DNA of 64,000 nt from Micropterus salmoides (GCF_014851395.1 NW_024043372.1:10531969-10595968), one strand, 5' to 3'; positions 33,692-46,094 are shown, counted from the stretch's first letter. A program made the numbers and translations. The notes: generated by a model not told the origin, from the sequence alone.

Positions 33692-36600
33692 CTTTATTTG
33701 TAGAGCACTTTTCAAAAACAAGTTACAAAGTGCTTTAACAAGTGTAAAGACAATAATACCCAAGAGACAATAATACAAAAACAATACAAGATAAAAGCAT
33801 GAAAACATTGAAAAGACTAAAATACACATTTAAGATAAATATAAAATTAGTAAAATACAATAAAATAAAAGGGATAAAATAAAGTCAAATAAGATCGGGA
33901 AAGGCTCTCCTATAAAAATATGTTTTAAGAAGGGACTTAAAAGAGTTCACTGACTCAGCCGACCTGATTTCCTCGGGCAGGCTGTTCCAGAGCCTCGGGG
34001 CCCTGACAGCAAACGATCTGTCCCATTTAGTCTTCAGTTGAGACTCTGGAACAGACAGCAGACCTCTGCCCGAGGAACTCAAGGTACGTGCTGGTGTGTA
34101 TGGGACTAAAAGTTCAGAAATATAACAAGGCGAGAGGCCATGAAGAGCTTTAAAAGTAATCAATAGAATTTTAAAGTCAATTCTAAAACATACTGGGAGC
34201 CAGTGTAATGAAACTAAAATAGGAGTAATGTGGTCATATTTCTTTGTTCTGGTTAAAAGCCCGGCAGCTGAGTTCTGGACAGTCTGGAGTCGATCAATAG
34301 ATTTTTGGGTTAAACAGGTGAAAAGGCTGTTGCAATATTCCAGGCGTGATGAGATGAAGGCGTGTAAAATGGTCTCGGTGTCCTTAAAAGTTAACACAAG
34401 TTGATAAAAACATGATTGAACAAGCTTTGTGGTGTGCTGCTCGAAATTTTAATTACTATCAAACCAAACACCAAGGTTCTTTGCCACAGGCTTAATGTGA
34501 TTTACTAGGGAACCAGCAGATGGCAGTATTTGATTTGCCATCTGCTGGGACCCAATGACCAGGATTTCTGTTTTGTCTGAGTTCAGCTGGAGGAAATTAT
34601 TTGACATCCATTTTTTAACTTCACAAAGGCAGTTGTTAAGTGAACTCAGCATTCCAGGGTCTGTGGATCTGACGGGCAAGTATATTTCTGTGTCATCAGC
34701 ATAAATATGAAAAGAAATGCCATGTTTATGGATAATATGTGGGGGAAAGGGGAAGCAGATACAAGGAAAACAAAATGGGTCCTAAGACCGACCCCTGAGG
34801 CACACCATATTTAACTGGACAGAACGAAGAGACATAGTTGTTTACAGACATGCAAAACTTCCTATTTGACAGGTAGGATGAAAACCATTCTAGGGCAGTA
34901 CCAGAGATCCCCACCCAGTGCCTCAGTCTGTCTAACATGATGTTGTGATCAATGGTGTCAAAAGCAGCGCTAAGGTCCAGGAGTACCAGGACTGAGCACA
35001 TGCCTTCATCAGCAGACATTAAAAGGTCATTGGTGACTTTAAGCAGGGCAGTCTCAGTGCTGTGGTACTTCCTGAAACCAGATGGGTTAGGGTTAAAATT
35101 TTGTTATTTTCCAGTACAGTGAGCAGCTGTTTGGACACAATTCTTTCTAGAATCTTTGGAATAAAAGGCAGTTTTGAAATTAGTCTAAAATTATGTGGGA
35201 GGGAGGGATCTAAACCAGGTTTCTTTAAAAGTGGGTTCATGCAAGCCGTTTTAAAATAATCAGGGACGCAACCAGTAGATAGGAAGCTGTTGAAAACAGA
35301 GATCAAATGGGGCCCAACAGAATCTATTACTTTCAGTAAAAATTTTGTAGGTATTACATCAAGTGGGCTGGAGGACACTCTCATTTGTGATACTGTTTTT
35401 AAAAGCTCAGACAAGTCGATGGGATAAAACAGTTAAAACTCAGACAAGTCGATAGGATAAAACAGTTAAAACTCTCTTGTTGCTGGTGAGGAACCTCTGA
35501 GTAAGAGGCCGCGGGGGTAATAGAGGCTCTGATTGACACCATCTTATTGGTAAAATAAGATAAAAACAATTCACAGTCATCATTACTTCCAGCTGAGGCA
35601 CAAGGAGGGGTTGGGTTTACCAGCTGATCCACAGTCTTAAACAGAAACCTGGGATTGTGTTTATGTGTAGTAATGAGTTCAGAAAAATAGTGTGTTCTCG
35701 CATCCTTAACCATGTTATTGTAGTTAATTAATAAATCCTTCAGACTGAGGTAATGGACTTGGAGACTGGATTTTTTCCATCTGCGCTCTGCTTTCCTGCA
35801 TTCCCTTTTTAGGCTGCGAATGCTGTCATTTATCCAGGGTTGCTTACTCGCTTTAGATGTAGGCCTAACCTTTAGAGGAGCAGTAATATTTAGTGACGAC
35901 AAGCAGATATGATTGAAGTGATCGACCAGATTGTTGGTGTTGAAATAAGACAGGTGTTGGCTTTGGCTCTGAAAAAATGCGCAAAAGTTTCAAACACTTT
36001 GTTCATTAAAGATGCGAGAACACACGGAGCTTGGTGAGGCGGCATGAGTAACAGGCGAATCGCAGCTAAAAACAATACATCTGTGGTCAGATATGGTCAT
36101 GTCCACTAATTCCACAGAGGAAATGCTGACACCCAGGGTAAAAACCAAGTCCAGTGTATGACCACGGTTATGTGTTTGCCCTTTGACATGTTGTTTGAAG
36201 TTAAAAGAAGTGGCCATATTTAAAAAGTTAGTTGCATTAACATTGGTGGGCTCATCAACATGAATATTAAAATCGCCACAAAGAACAATTCTGTCATAAT
36301 TTAAAACCAGAGTAGATATAAATTCAGGAAGTTCTGATAAAATTCCTCCAGGCAGTTTTGGGGGGCGATAAATTATAACAAGTATGATAGGTTGCAGCCC
36401 TCCAACTTTTAGAGCGTGAACTTCAAAGGAGTTAAATTCATCACAGCGTACTTGATGACATTTAAAATTTTTCCTATACACGCTCACTAGCCCACCACCA
36501 CGACCACTGACCCTCAGGTTGACTAAAACAATCATATTGAGGCGGACACAGTTCAGCTAGCTGGCTATAGTCATTCATTTGCAACCAGGATTCAGTTAAA

Positions 36601-37358
36601 AACATAAAATCTAGATTTGCAGACAAGATAAAATCATTTAAGATAAGAGTCTTACTTGACAGAGATCTCACATTGAAGAGAGCCATTTTAAATGAGTTTG
36701 TTCTGGGTGCTGGAGTTGGTGCAGTTGTCCTAATCCTTAAGATATTACTAATATTTCTGTGTGGGATGTGCACATTTCGGTTTACTGGTCTATGCGTGAT
36801 GATGACAGGAATAGAAGTCTGTGGAACAGCGCTGGGAGCAGACGGCTTTACATGCGAGCAGGTGGAGACAGTTGTTAGTGGCAGTGAGCCAGAGATCTGT
36901 TCTGTGAGCGGTGGTGTGTCCAGGTGTGCTGCATGAATGATTAGTCATTCACATAAGTCACGTGTGGACCGCACCACATGCTGTATGTGAGCAGCTAACA
37001 TTTCTGAGCCCAGTTTGTTTGGGTGAAGTCCGTCTTTCTTAAATTCTTTGCCAGAAAATATTAAAATTATCCGCATAACACACGGTGAGTCGTGGAGGCC
37101 AAGGAGTCTACTGAAGCGGCCAGCACCGCGACCAACTGTGGGAATGGGACCAGAGATAAAAACGGACTTTCCACACTGCTTTAAAAAGTTAAAAAGTTAA
37201 AATCTGATTTTGTCAGCTCAGACTGCTGAAGAGCTGTGTCATTTGTTCCGACATGGACTATCACTCTTGTGATGGAGGACGGGAGCGATGGCATCAGGTC
37301 CTGGAGTTTTTTTTAAATGTCAGCCGTGGTGGCACCGGGGAAGCAGTGAGTTGTAGCG
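33605..37358 (-). mobile_element. L2/CR1-type LINE, 5'-truncated and degenerate
   Basis: Reading on the minus strand, the ORF1 esterase part comes first (about 37355-36960; CFPGATTADI and VHVGTNDT are legible). The apurinic endonuclease follows (36773-35990; FLTESWLQ, GDFNIHVDEP, SDHRCI). Reverse transcriptase lies at 35902-34450 (LLDLSAAFDTIDH, GVPQGSVLGP, then an ADDTEIYL-type motif near 34690), then a C-terminal block to 33885. It ends in TACAAATAAAGATT and an (ATT)n tail. Several frameshifts and stops separate these blocks, so the copy is dead. It lies within the inverted part of the array. Confidence 0.85.
33613..33690. repeat. (AAT)n microsatellite, LINE tail
   Basis: Long ATT/AAT run directly at the LINE 3' end. 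L2-type LINEs end in short tandem repeats rather than poly(A). Confidence 0.92.
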
Positions 37359-37544
37359 TTAAAATAACAATCCATCTTCTCATTTGACTGAACTGACGGA
37401 AAAATATATAATGACTTATCAAAGCTGCATCTTCAGGAAGTAAAATATGTCAAACTGGTGATGTTGATTTTCATCACTTGAAAAAAGAGTCTATGATTTG
37501 AAACTGGCTCCAAAAATGAAAACTTCTTCGCCTGCATCCCTTTT

Positions 37545-37672
37545 AATGTCTTGATGGCAAAGGTCTGGATCTATTGTCCCACAGGGCTCTGTGAGTGAGG
37601 TTCCTCTGGTTTCCCACACTCTGTCCTTTCATTCCTTTCACTGCAGGAACAATAGAAGTGTGTCTTATATTG
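37545..37672 (-). promoter_or_regulatory. Distal module in the inverted block
   Basis: Reverse of the standard module: TTGTCCCACAGGGCTCTGTG, TTTCCCACACTCTG, then AACAATAGAAGTGTGTCT. It lies 1.4 kb downstream of gene G, and the unit it once led into is interrupted by the LINE. Confidence 0.5.
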
Positions 37673-38039
37673 CATCTCATTAAATACAATGTTTGACCTC
37701 TTTAAAGAAGGAAGTGGTTAACTTTAAACTTTTTACATTAAAACACCTGAAACTGACAGTTAAACAGAAAATTTTTTGAAGCAAAAGTTGGAATGTACAT
37801 TTGCTCTATTGGTTTGAAGACGTGACCTACTGCATTTAAATTGAGTGACATTAAATTGACAAAGCCATCAAACATCTTGATGGAACTGAGTCATAATTTT
37901 AGGTAAAAAAATACTTTGAATTTTATTTTAAAATTTTGCCATTGAACATTGATTTAATTCATTTGAAATTACTTTAGAAAGTCTTTCTTTCATCATTATA
38001 AAGAGGATAACCATGAGACACAACAACACGAGAACAGAA

Positions 38040-39099
38040 ATATTTCAGCTGGCAGTGTTTGTTTATTCAACAAGGCACAATGAGCCACATGAAGTGAGAA
38101 AACTTCAACTAGAGGTGATGATACATCACAACAACAACTTTTAGATTTCTACAAGACACATTGTACTCAGAGAGAGTAAAGGAACAGCTGTCTTTATAAA
38201 AGACAATGATTTACAATATTTGAGGACACAGTACTCACTGTCCTTTGAGAATTCTTTCCCAAATGGATTCAAACATTTTCACTTAGTGAACAAAAGATAA
38301 AGAAGTAAAAAGTGATCTTACAACAGATCACATTGTTCTTAATAACATTTAACTTCAACTGATTCTCAAGATGTAAAGATTATATTGTCACTGGAAAACT
38401 GTGACAGTGTGAAGTGAAACAGACCCTTTACAGTAAAAGGATAAACATATTGATCTGAAAACAGATCGTTTTTCAATGATCACAAAGTGGGGGGAAGTTC
38501 ATGACAAAACATTCATCAAAAGGACAGTTAAGATTTTTGATTAATTCAAAATCATCAAAACCTTTCAAGGTGTAACAAATATCACCATTGCATTATATTG
38601 TAAAAACACATGATGAAGTGAAGCATAAAAGTATCACAGGAAAATTGGGACCTTAAGCAAATCTTTTGGAAAAAAGGATCAACATTTGGATCTTCCAACA
38701 GATTAGTTTTGCGTTTTCAGAGAGATTTAAGTGAAGTAAAGTCCATTATGACAATATGTCTATAAAAGGACAGTTCAAATTGTCTGATCAATACCAATAA
38801 AACATATAATATGTTTTAATAGCATTATTTACCACCAATACAGTTAAGTATAATAATGATTGCTGATGAGATCAGATTTGATTCATGCAACATGCACGAC
38901 AAGATGTTCTCTTTCTAAACTTGAAAGATAATGTTGCTGACATTTAGGAAATGTCATCTTGCACAAAGAAAAAACACAAAATGCAGCTTCTGTACATACA
39001 GAAGAACAAGTCCATAAAATTTCAAAGAATTCAGTTCAGTAATCTTTGACCAATGTGGTCATCTCAGTTTGTCTGGTAATAACTCCAGTCTGTAGGTGT
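38040..39099 (-). other. 3' UTR of gene G with hairpin pair and poly(A) signal
   Basis: TTTATT at 38062-38067 is AATAAA on the minus strand. Hairpin 2 is at 38115-38129 (complementary arms kept). Hairpin 1 at 38138-38155 carries one mismatch (CTTGTAG / CTAAAAG). Confidence 0.65.
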
Positions 39100-39698
39100 C
39101 TACCACGGCCTCCAGGGGGCGCTCCTGGCAAGACTCTTCTCTTTGGTGATGCTGGTCTGGATTGTGGAGCTCAGAAGAGAGAAGTCAGCCTCTCTAAGCT
39201 TCTTATCAGAGGAAGACTGCAGCTTGTTGAAGTGGTTCACAAGTCTTCTCTGGGACTGTGTCTCCCCCTCCTCTTTAGACAGGAAGTGGTCCACCTTTTG
39301 GACACACCTGGAGTAGCCCTGATCGACAGCTGCTGAGTCCACTGCATGATTCTGCTGCTGCAGTCGTCTCAGGACACAAACTGTCATCTCCAGGATGTCT
39401 GCTTTCTCCAGCTTGGAGTCTGGCTGCTGTCTGAGGAACTCTGGACCCAGGAGAGACTTGAGCTGCTCAATGCTGCTGTTGATTCTTTCTCTGCGTAACT
39501 TCTCCACCAGAGGCTTTCTGAGCTGCAGAAACAAAGAACAAAGTCATTAATACACTTGTTCTGCAGTATAATGTTAGCATGAACAAAAACAGTCTCTCAT
39601 GAATAATGTTTAGTCTCCTTGAATCTTCAGTTTACCTTGTGGGTCAGAGTCAGGTGCTCCTGAGAATCGGTCATTGCTGCAATGATTGTAGGTGCCAT
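39100..39698 (-). CDS. her4: her4/hes5-like bHLH-Orange repressor, gene G (intact, inverted)
   Basis: Exon 1 is 39636-39698 and exon 2 is 39100-39522 on the minus strand, 161 aa with a 113-bp intron. Basic region with proline, HLH, Orange domain and WRPW are complete. Private differences are FLRQQP in the loop, NHAVDS, CVQKVDHF, EEGETQ and STIQTS. The coding sequence is sound, but its promoter is not standard: the first RBPJ half-site is GCGAGAA and the palindrome module is missing. Expression may therefore differ from its sisters; this is inference. It is the only gene on this strand because it lies in an inverted 8.3-kb block. Confidence 0.87.
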
Positions 39699-39990
39699 GG
39701 CTGGATCTCTGTGCTGTAGAGGTCTCTGTTGAGAGAATCTGATCTCTGCTGGCTTCATCCCTCCTATTTATAGTCCCACATCTCCATATGAATGTGTGGG
39801 TTTGGGTCTGGTTAGGGTTTCTCGCAGTCTCAGCCAATCAGAGAGCTTGGTGAGACAATCAGGCATGTGGAGCAGCAGCACGCTGAATGCTGTTATTGCC
39901 TGGGGCACAATAATTAGAGCTCAGGGGAACAGGTGGTGGACTGGGGAGGGGAGGGGTGGACTGAACTATGTGGATTTTTTATTGCTCTTT
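39699..39990 (-). promoter_or_regulatory. Altered proximal promoter of gene G
   Basis: TATAAATA (minus) at 39765-39772, CATATG and CCAAT are present. The proximal pair has AACCCAC but the upstream half reads GCGAGAA in place of GTGAGAA. Beyond about 39990 homology stops and the AGCAGATCTGCT block found in all other promoters is absent. Confidence 0.6.
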
Positions 39991-40189
39991 TATTCAGCCA
40001 ATAAAAGATTCATAATTCAGTTAGATATGCTCTTTAGTTCATTGACTTGATATATTTTTATTCCATTTTACTAAATCAAAAAGTAATATTTTCCAAACTG
40101 TAATCAGATGTTAGTGATGCACATTCAGGCACTTAATACTCAACATAATTATCATGCTGCTTTCCAGATGTAGCAGAGTCATTTGACAC

Positions 40190-40500
40190 GTGCCTTGTTG
40201 TCAGTGTGAGTAACAAGTTGAGCTCAGTTTCCCACACTGACTACTTGAATGGTGTGGTCAATGAACCACAAAGGGACTTCTGTGACAGATGCTGGCTGTG
40301 TGTTGTAATTGAAACAGACATCACCAGCCATCTGGAGGGAAAGGACACCATTGGCTGGCTCTGATAGTATTTAAAAACGAAGAATTTGATGAACAGTGTA
40401 TCATAAAATATCCTGAAGTGTGCCAAATCCATTAAACTCTGCTCTCCAGAGCTTTCCCACACTCCGTCCATTAGCAGGAAAAAGACATGTGCCTCTCAAC
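40190..40500 (-). promoter_or_regulatory. Upstream Notch-type module of gene G
   Basis: Pair GTGAGTA (40206-40212), 16 bases, TTCCCAC (40229-40235), the reverse of the array pattern. CRE position reads TGATGTCA. GTGTGGGAAAGCTCTGGAG (minus) ends near 40464. Class 2 sequence, like the 46- and 60-kb units. Confidence 0.6.
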
Positions 40501-41270
40501 AAACAGACTTTTTGAGGATCCTGCTGTTTGGCACAAATATTGTGGGCACCCACTTAACAAACCAATTAATGCTACCCATTAAAGTTAGGAGGGACACTTA
40601 AGTAGGCTATATAGTGAAAGTTACATTATTTGTTGCAAATTTTAGACACGTAGATAAGTAATTAATATTGTAAAATTTTATATCTCATTTTTTTGTACTC
40701 GGTTGGGGGCAAAACATCAGGGAAGATTGTATGAATATGCTACATTCCACTCAGGTAATAAATGAGACAGGAATGGATATTGGATAGAATTTTACTTCTG
40801 AAAATTGACATAAACTGCTAACCTAAAAAAATAACCCTAAAATGGTCTTAAGTTATTTAGCAAAGGTCAGGTTTGCTCTCAATGTCCTTTCAGGTCTAGT
40901 GGTCTGATAGATATTTCTCTGTGTTAACCAGCCTCTTAGCATATGAACTGTGTGCAGTAGTTTTCTGTTTCAGCTGTTTGCTGCTCAAAGCCTGATCATC
41001 ACATGGTTATAATTCTGAGAAACACAGTGTTGAAGGAATTAACCAAATTCTTATGTTTAAATATGTTAAAGATTTTAACGAAGATTTTAAAGTGACAGAC
41101 ACTTTTTCAAACTCTGTGCTAAAAAGATGGGCTTTCATTCAATGAAGTGACAATATTCTGAAAAATTGTGCTGATTTATATCAGAGGAACAGTGACAACC
41201 AAATGTACAATTTAAAATGAGTTCCAATATTGAGAGCCACTCTCCCTTTTGATCTCTGTCTCTTCAGGGC
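40501..41270. other. Class-2 spacer in the inverted block
   Basis: No gene. Reverse of 45310-46080 over most of its length, including the AAACAGCTGAAACAGAAA phrase. Confidence 0.55.
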
Positions 41271-41274
41271 AAAG

Positions 41275-41372
41275 GTCTGGATCTATTGTCCCACAGGACC
41301 CTGTGAGTGAGTTTCCTCTGGTTTCCCACACTCTGTGCTTTCACTGCTTTCACGCAGAAAAATCAGAAGTGT
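41275..41372 (-). promoter_or_regulatory. Distal module upstream of gene G
   Basis: TTGTCCCACAGGACCCTGTG, TTTCCCACACTCTGTGC and AGAAGTGTGTCT in the inverted orientation; the CTATTGT part is altered (AAAAATCAGAAGTG). Confidence 0.5.
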
Positions 41373-41640
41373 GTCTTATATTGCATCTCATTAAATACAA
41401 TGTCTAAACTATTTAAAGACCGAAATATTTGAATCTTTATATATTTAAACACTTGAAACTGAGTGTAATACAAAAACTATGCGGCAGCAAAATTGTCTTT
41501 GAGTTGGAAAATGTTCTCATTTGGTTAGATGACTTGTGGCATATCTGAAACAGTGCCGTAGCGTTGATATTTCCTCATCATGAGGGAGAAGTTAAAGGAG
41601 TTAATTGTCCATTCTGAGCTTAACAGAACTATCTGTTGAT

Positions 41641-41806
41641 GTTTTTTTTTTTTTTTTGGTTTATTTTTATTAGGGACCGATACATGTAACATAGATAAAC
41701 TGAAAACAGCAATCCAGTGTGTGTACCACAGTGTTTTAGCAATTGCTAATTTACGACACCTGTCCCTAGAAGGGCTTTTAAAGAAATAAAACATTAAAAC
41801 AGTTCT
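41641..41806 (-). mobile_element. Short poly(T)-headed interspersed repeat
   Basis: Starts with a 16-base T run and contains TTTTATTAGGGACCG. Sister units read straight through (TATCTGTTGCTGTTCTGAAA) without it. A poly(T) head suggests a retroposed element on the minus strand. Confidence 0.6.
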
Positions 41807-42064
41807 GTTCTGTTCTGAAACTGGTGTTGGCAAATGCACGGGTCCATGCGTTCCCCGATGTTTAAGCTAATCATCTGGGAGCACAATGAAGCTTTTGTAC
41901 AGTACTGGTAATTTTTCCTATGGTTTCCATTAAACTCGAAATTGACTTTATATATTTTGATATTGAATCTGGTTGAGCTTTTCACTGTAAAATTAAAGCA
42001 AAGACAATTAATGACCTCCATGTGTGAAAAACAGAATCCCAAAGGGGCCATGTGGATTTAGACG

Positions 42065-42590
42065 CATTCCTAAGGTTGTGTGGGAAAACTCTGGAGAGCA
42101 GAGTTTAGCATGATTAGCATCCTCAACCCCACCAGCAGCAGACTGTTCTCCAAAGGGATTTGGCACACTTCAGGAAACAGCTGCCTCAACCTCCCACACT
42201 CATCTGTAGAGCTCAATGTTTTATCCAGTTGCCGATACAAAGGCACAATTATGTTAAAAATATGCGACAATGATTGGAAGCTGACAAAATTGATTTGTCA
42301 ATCAATTGAGTTGATTCTTTACGATGAAATTTCCACAATAATTTCAAACTGTACAAACTGTCAGAACCAGCCAATGACGTCCTTTCCCTCCAGATGCTTG
42401 GTGACGTCAGGCTCTGGTTCTACTTCAACACACGTCCAGTATCAGTCACAAAAGCTCCATTCAAAGTCCTTCAGCTGTTCATTGACCACAGCATTCAGGG
42501 AGTCAGTGTGGGAAACTGAAACCAACTTTCTACCCACACTGACTACAAGGCACAAGCCAGATGAATCTGCAACATCTGGACATCAGAATG
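42065..42590 (+). promoter_or_regulatory. Upstream Notch-type module of copy H
   Basis: GTGTGGGAAAACTCTGGAG near 42078, CAGCTG E-box, CRE TGACGTCA near 42402, pair GTGGGAA (42508-42514) / TACCCAC (42531-42537). Class 1 sequence. Confidence 0.6.
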
Positions 42591-42844
42591 ATCAACAGTT
42601 TTTTAGAATATCTTTTAAATACATCATGGAAATGCCGCTCTTATTAATAGCGGATAAAGAATGTTCACTAAAACAAAAGATTAAATTGCAAGAAATTAAA
42701 AATTTGACTGAATTATCAAGACAAAATGGAGGAAAATTGTATTTTTTGGACTAGATTTTACGTTGAGAAAAAAAAAATTCTGAAAAAATTTTATTTAGCT
42801 ACATGGAACATACAAAGTGTTTTTTTTACCATAGAAGCAATAAA

Positions 42845-43238
42845 TTGTCAGTGTCCCACATGTGTTGAGATGATCAGTGTGTGCTCAGTCAAAGTCATTG
42901 ATCCCAGCATCAGGCAGCAGATCTGCTCTCTCAACAGGGTCACCACTTTCCCAGAATCACACAGAGCTCTCTGAGTTGCTCTCCATCTCCCCCCAGTCGT
43001 CCACCTGTTCCCCTGAAATCTAACCATTGTCCCCCAGGCAATAACAGCATTCAGCGTGCTACTTCTCCACATGCCTGATTGTCTCATTAAGATTTCTGAT
43101 TGGCTGAGATTGTGAGAAACTCCAACTAGACCCAAACCCACACATTCATATGGAGATGTGGGACTTTAAATAGGAGGGATGAAGCCAGCAGAGATCAGAT
43201 TCTCTCAGCAGAGACCTCTACAGCACAGAGATCCAACC
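42845..43238 (+). promoter_or_regulatory. Proximal promoter of copy H (class 2)
   Basis: Palindrome near 42916, reverse CCAAT, pair GTGAGAA (43112-43118) / AACCCAC (43135-43141), TATA variant TTTAAATA at 43165-43172. The CCACATGCCTGATTGTCTCA stretch is of the class seen at 47 and 51 kb, unlike the class 1 module upstream. Confidence 0.65.
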
Positions 43239-43749
43239 ATGGCACCTACAATCACTGCAGCAATGACCGATTCTCAGGAGCATCTGACTCTGACCCACAA
43301 GGTAAACTGAAGATTCAAGTAGACTAAATGTAATTCATGAGATCTTGTCTTTGTTCATGCTAAAATTAAACTGCAGAATAAGTGTATTAATGACTTTGTT
43401 CTTATTTCTGCAGCTTAGAAAGCCTCTGGACTCCAAGCTGGAGAAAGCAGACATCCTGGAGATGACAGTTTGTGTCCTGAGACGACTGCAGTAGCAGAAT
43501 AAAGCTGTGGACTCAGCAGCTGTCGATCAGGGCTACTCCAGCTGTGTCCAGGAGGTGAATCACTTCCTGTCTAAAGAGGAGGTTGAGACACAGTCCCAGA
43601 GAAGACTTGTGAACCACTTCAACAAGCAGCAGTCTCTGTCTGATAAGAAGCTGAGAGAGGCTGACTTCTCTCTTCTGAGCTCCACAGTCCAGACCAGCAT
43701 CACCAAAGAGAAGAGTCTGGTCAGGAGCGCCCCCTGGAGGCCGTGGTAG
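43239..43749 (+). pseudogene. her4-like copy H: bHLH deletion plus nonsense codon
   Basis: Exon 1 (43239-43301) and the exon 2 acceptor (exon start 43414) are intact. Exon 2 reads LRKPL and then jumps to DSKLEK: 87 bases (29 residues: rest of the basic region, helix 1 and loop) are deleted in frame. Eight residues after the ADILEMTVCVLRR block a CAG has become TAG at 43492-43494. The frame stays open afterwards to WRPW. No DNA-binding repressor can be made. Confidence 0.9.
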
Positions 43750-45185
43750 ACACCTACAGACTGGAGTTACCACCAGACAAACTGAGATGACCACATTGGT
43801 CAAAGATTACTGAACTGAATTCTTTGAAATTTTATGGACTTGTTCTTCTGTATGTACAGAAGCTGCATTTTGTTTTTTTTCTTTGGGCAAGATGACATTT
43901 CCTAAGGAAATGACAGCAACAATATCTTTCAAGTTTAGAAAGAGAACATCTTGTCATGCATTTTGCATGAACCAAATCTGATTGCATCAACAATTATTAT
44001 TATACTTCACTGTACTTCCTGTGTTGGTAGTAATTAATGCTCTGGAAACATATATTATGTTTTGATTGGGACTGATCATGTTGTTCAGAAAACTTTGACG
44101 GACCTTGTTATGGACATTTTGTCATAATGGATTTCAGTTAAATCTTTCTGATAACTCAAAACTGATCTGTTGTAAGATCCAAATAATTATCCTTTTTTCT
44201 TAAAGGTTTGCTTAAGGTCTCAATTTCCCTGTGATACTTTTATGCTTCACTGCATCATGTGTTGGTATAATATAATAATATTTGTTATATTGAATTGATC
44301 AAACATCTTATCTGTCTTTCTGACATTTTGTCATGGACCTCCCCTCACTGTAGGTGATTTTTGACAAATGATCTGTTTTCAGATCAATATGTTTATCCTT
44401 TTATTGTTGAAGGTTTGTTTAATCTCACACTGCCACAGTTTTCCAGTGACAATGTAATTTCTTTAATTTTGAAAATCAATTAAGTTAATTCGTTATTAAG
44501 AACAATGTGACCTGTTGTAAGGTCAGTTTTTACTGTTTTTTATTGTGTTCACTAAATACAACAATTTGAATCCTGTTGGGAGAAAAATCTCAAAGGACAG
44601 TGAGTACTGTGTCCTCAAATATTGTAAATCATTGTTTATAAAGATAGCTGTTCCTTTACTCTCTCTGAGTACAGTGTGTCTTATGGAAAGTTGTTGTTGT
44701 GATGTATCATCACCTCTAGTTGAAGTTTTCTCACTTCATGTGGGTCATTGTGCCTTGTTGAATAAACAAACACTGCCAGCTGCAAATTTTGTGTTCTCAT
44801 GTTTTTGTGTCTCATGGTTACCTTCTTCATACTGATAAAAGAAGGACGTTGTAATGTAATTTCAAATGAATCATATCAATGTTCCAACCTTGAATTGCAA
44901 AATTTTAAAATTAAATTCAATGCATATTTATTGTTTGTGCATACGTTACCTAAACAGCAAATTATGACCCAGTTCCATCAAGATGTTTGATGAAGAGGAA
45001 ATATCAATGCTACATCACTGTTTCTTACCTGCAGTAGCTCAAGTCATCAAAAACGAAATGAGAACATTTTCCAACTCAAAGACAATTTTGCTGCCTCATA
45101 GTTTTTGCATTATATTTATCTAATATAGAAAAGATGAAAATATTTCTGTCTTTAAATAGTTCAGACATTGTATTTAATGAGATGC
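43750..45185 (+). other. 3' UTR of copy H and spacer
   Basis: Hairpin 1 is lost (CTTATGGAAAGTTG), hairpin 2 GTGATGTATCATCAC is kept near 44699-44713, and AATAAA is at 44761-44766. No gene in the following spacer. Confidence 0.6.
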
Positions 45186-45191
45186 AATATA

Positions 45192-45305
45192 AGACACACT
45201 TCTATTGTTCCTGCAGTGAAAGCAGTGAGAGCACAGAGTGTGGGAAACCAGAGGAACCTCACTCACATGGTCCTGTGGGACAATAGATCCAGACCTTTGC
45301 CCTGA
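45192..45305 (+). promoter_or_regulatory. Distal module upstream of gene I
   Basis: AGACACACTTCTATTGTTCC, CAGTGAAAG-CAGTGAGAG pair, GTGTGGGAAACC near 45239, TCCTGTGGGACAATAG. Confidence 0.5.
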
Positions 45306-46090
45306 AGAGACAGAGATCAAAAGGGAGAGTGGCTCTCAATATTGGAACTCATTTTACATTTGGTTGTCACTGTTCCTCTGATGTAAATCAGCAGCACAAC
45401 TTTTCAGAATATTGTCATTTCATTGAGTGAGAGCGCATATTTTTAGCACAGAGTTTGAAAAAGTTTCTGTCTCTAGTACTATATAAGTTAAAATCTTTAA
45501 CAGATTTACACATACAAATATGGTTAATTCATTCAACACTGTGTTTCTCAGAATTATAAACATTTGATAATCAGGCTTTGAGCAGCAAACAGCTGAAACA
45601 GAAACTATTGCACACAGATCATTTGCTAAAAGGCTGGTTAACATAAAGAAATATCTATCAGACCACAAGACCTTAAATGACATTGAACGCAAGCCTGAAC
45701 ATTACTGGATAACTTAAGACCATTTTTAAGGGGTTTTTTTTAGGTTAGCAGGTAATGTCAATTTTCAGAAGTAGGGTTATGTCCAATATCCATTTCCTGT
45801 CTCATTAATCATTATATGAGTGGAATGTAATTGCATATTCATACAATCTTCCCTGATGATTTGCCCCCAACTCAGTACAAAAACATGAGATTTGCAATTA
45901 AGAAATTTACACTATTAATTACTTATCTACATGTCTAATATTTGCGACAAATAATGTAACTTTCACATCATATTTAAGTGTCCTTCCTAACTACAATGGG
46001 AAGCGTTAAATAGTTTGTTAGTGCCCACAATGTTTGTGCCAAACAGCAGGATCCTCAAAAAGTCAGTTTGTTGAGAGGCACATGTCTTTT
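45306..46090. other. Class-2 spacer before gene I
   Basis: No gene; direct-orientation counterpart of 40501-41270. Confidence 0.55.
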
Positions 46091-46094
46091 TCCT

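Noticed and set aside
37360..37395. ATCCATCTTCTCATTTGACT, similar to the dispersed repeat at 2722 and 6308
   Set aside because: Reversed, it aligns with ordinary unit sequence (TCCGTCAGTTCAGTTAAATG...GGATTGTTA, as at 14920-14960), so the likeness is coincidental.
42080..42754. 224-codon ORF in the upstream module of copy H, with shorter relatives at 21019, 26248 and 46355
   Set aside because: The frame differs in length and start in each unit, covers CRE and RBPJ motifs and resembles no domain. Openness is explained by homogenised non-coding sequence.
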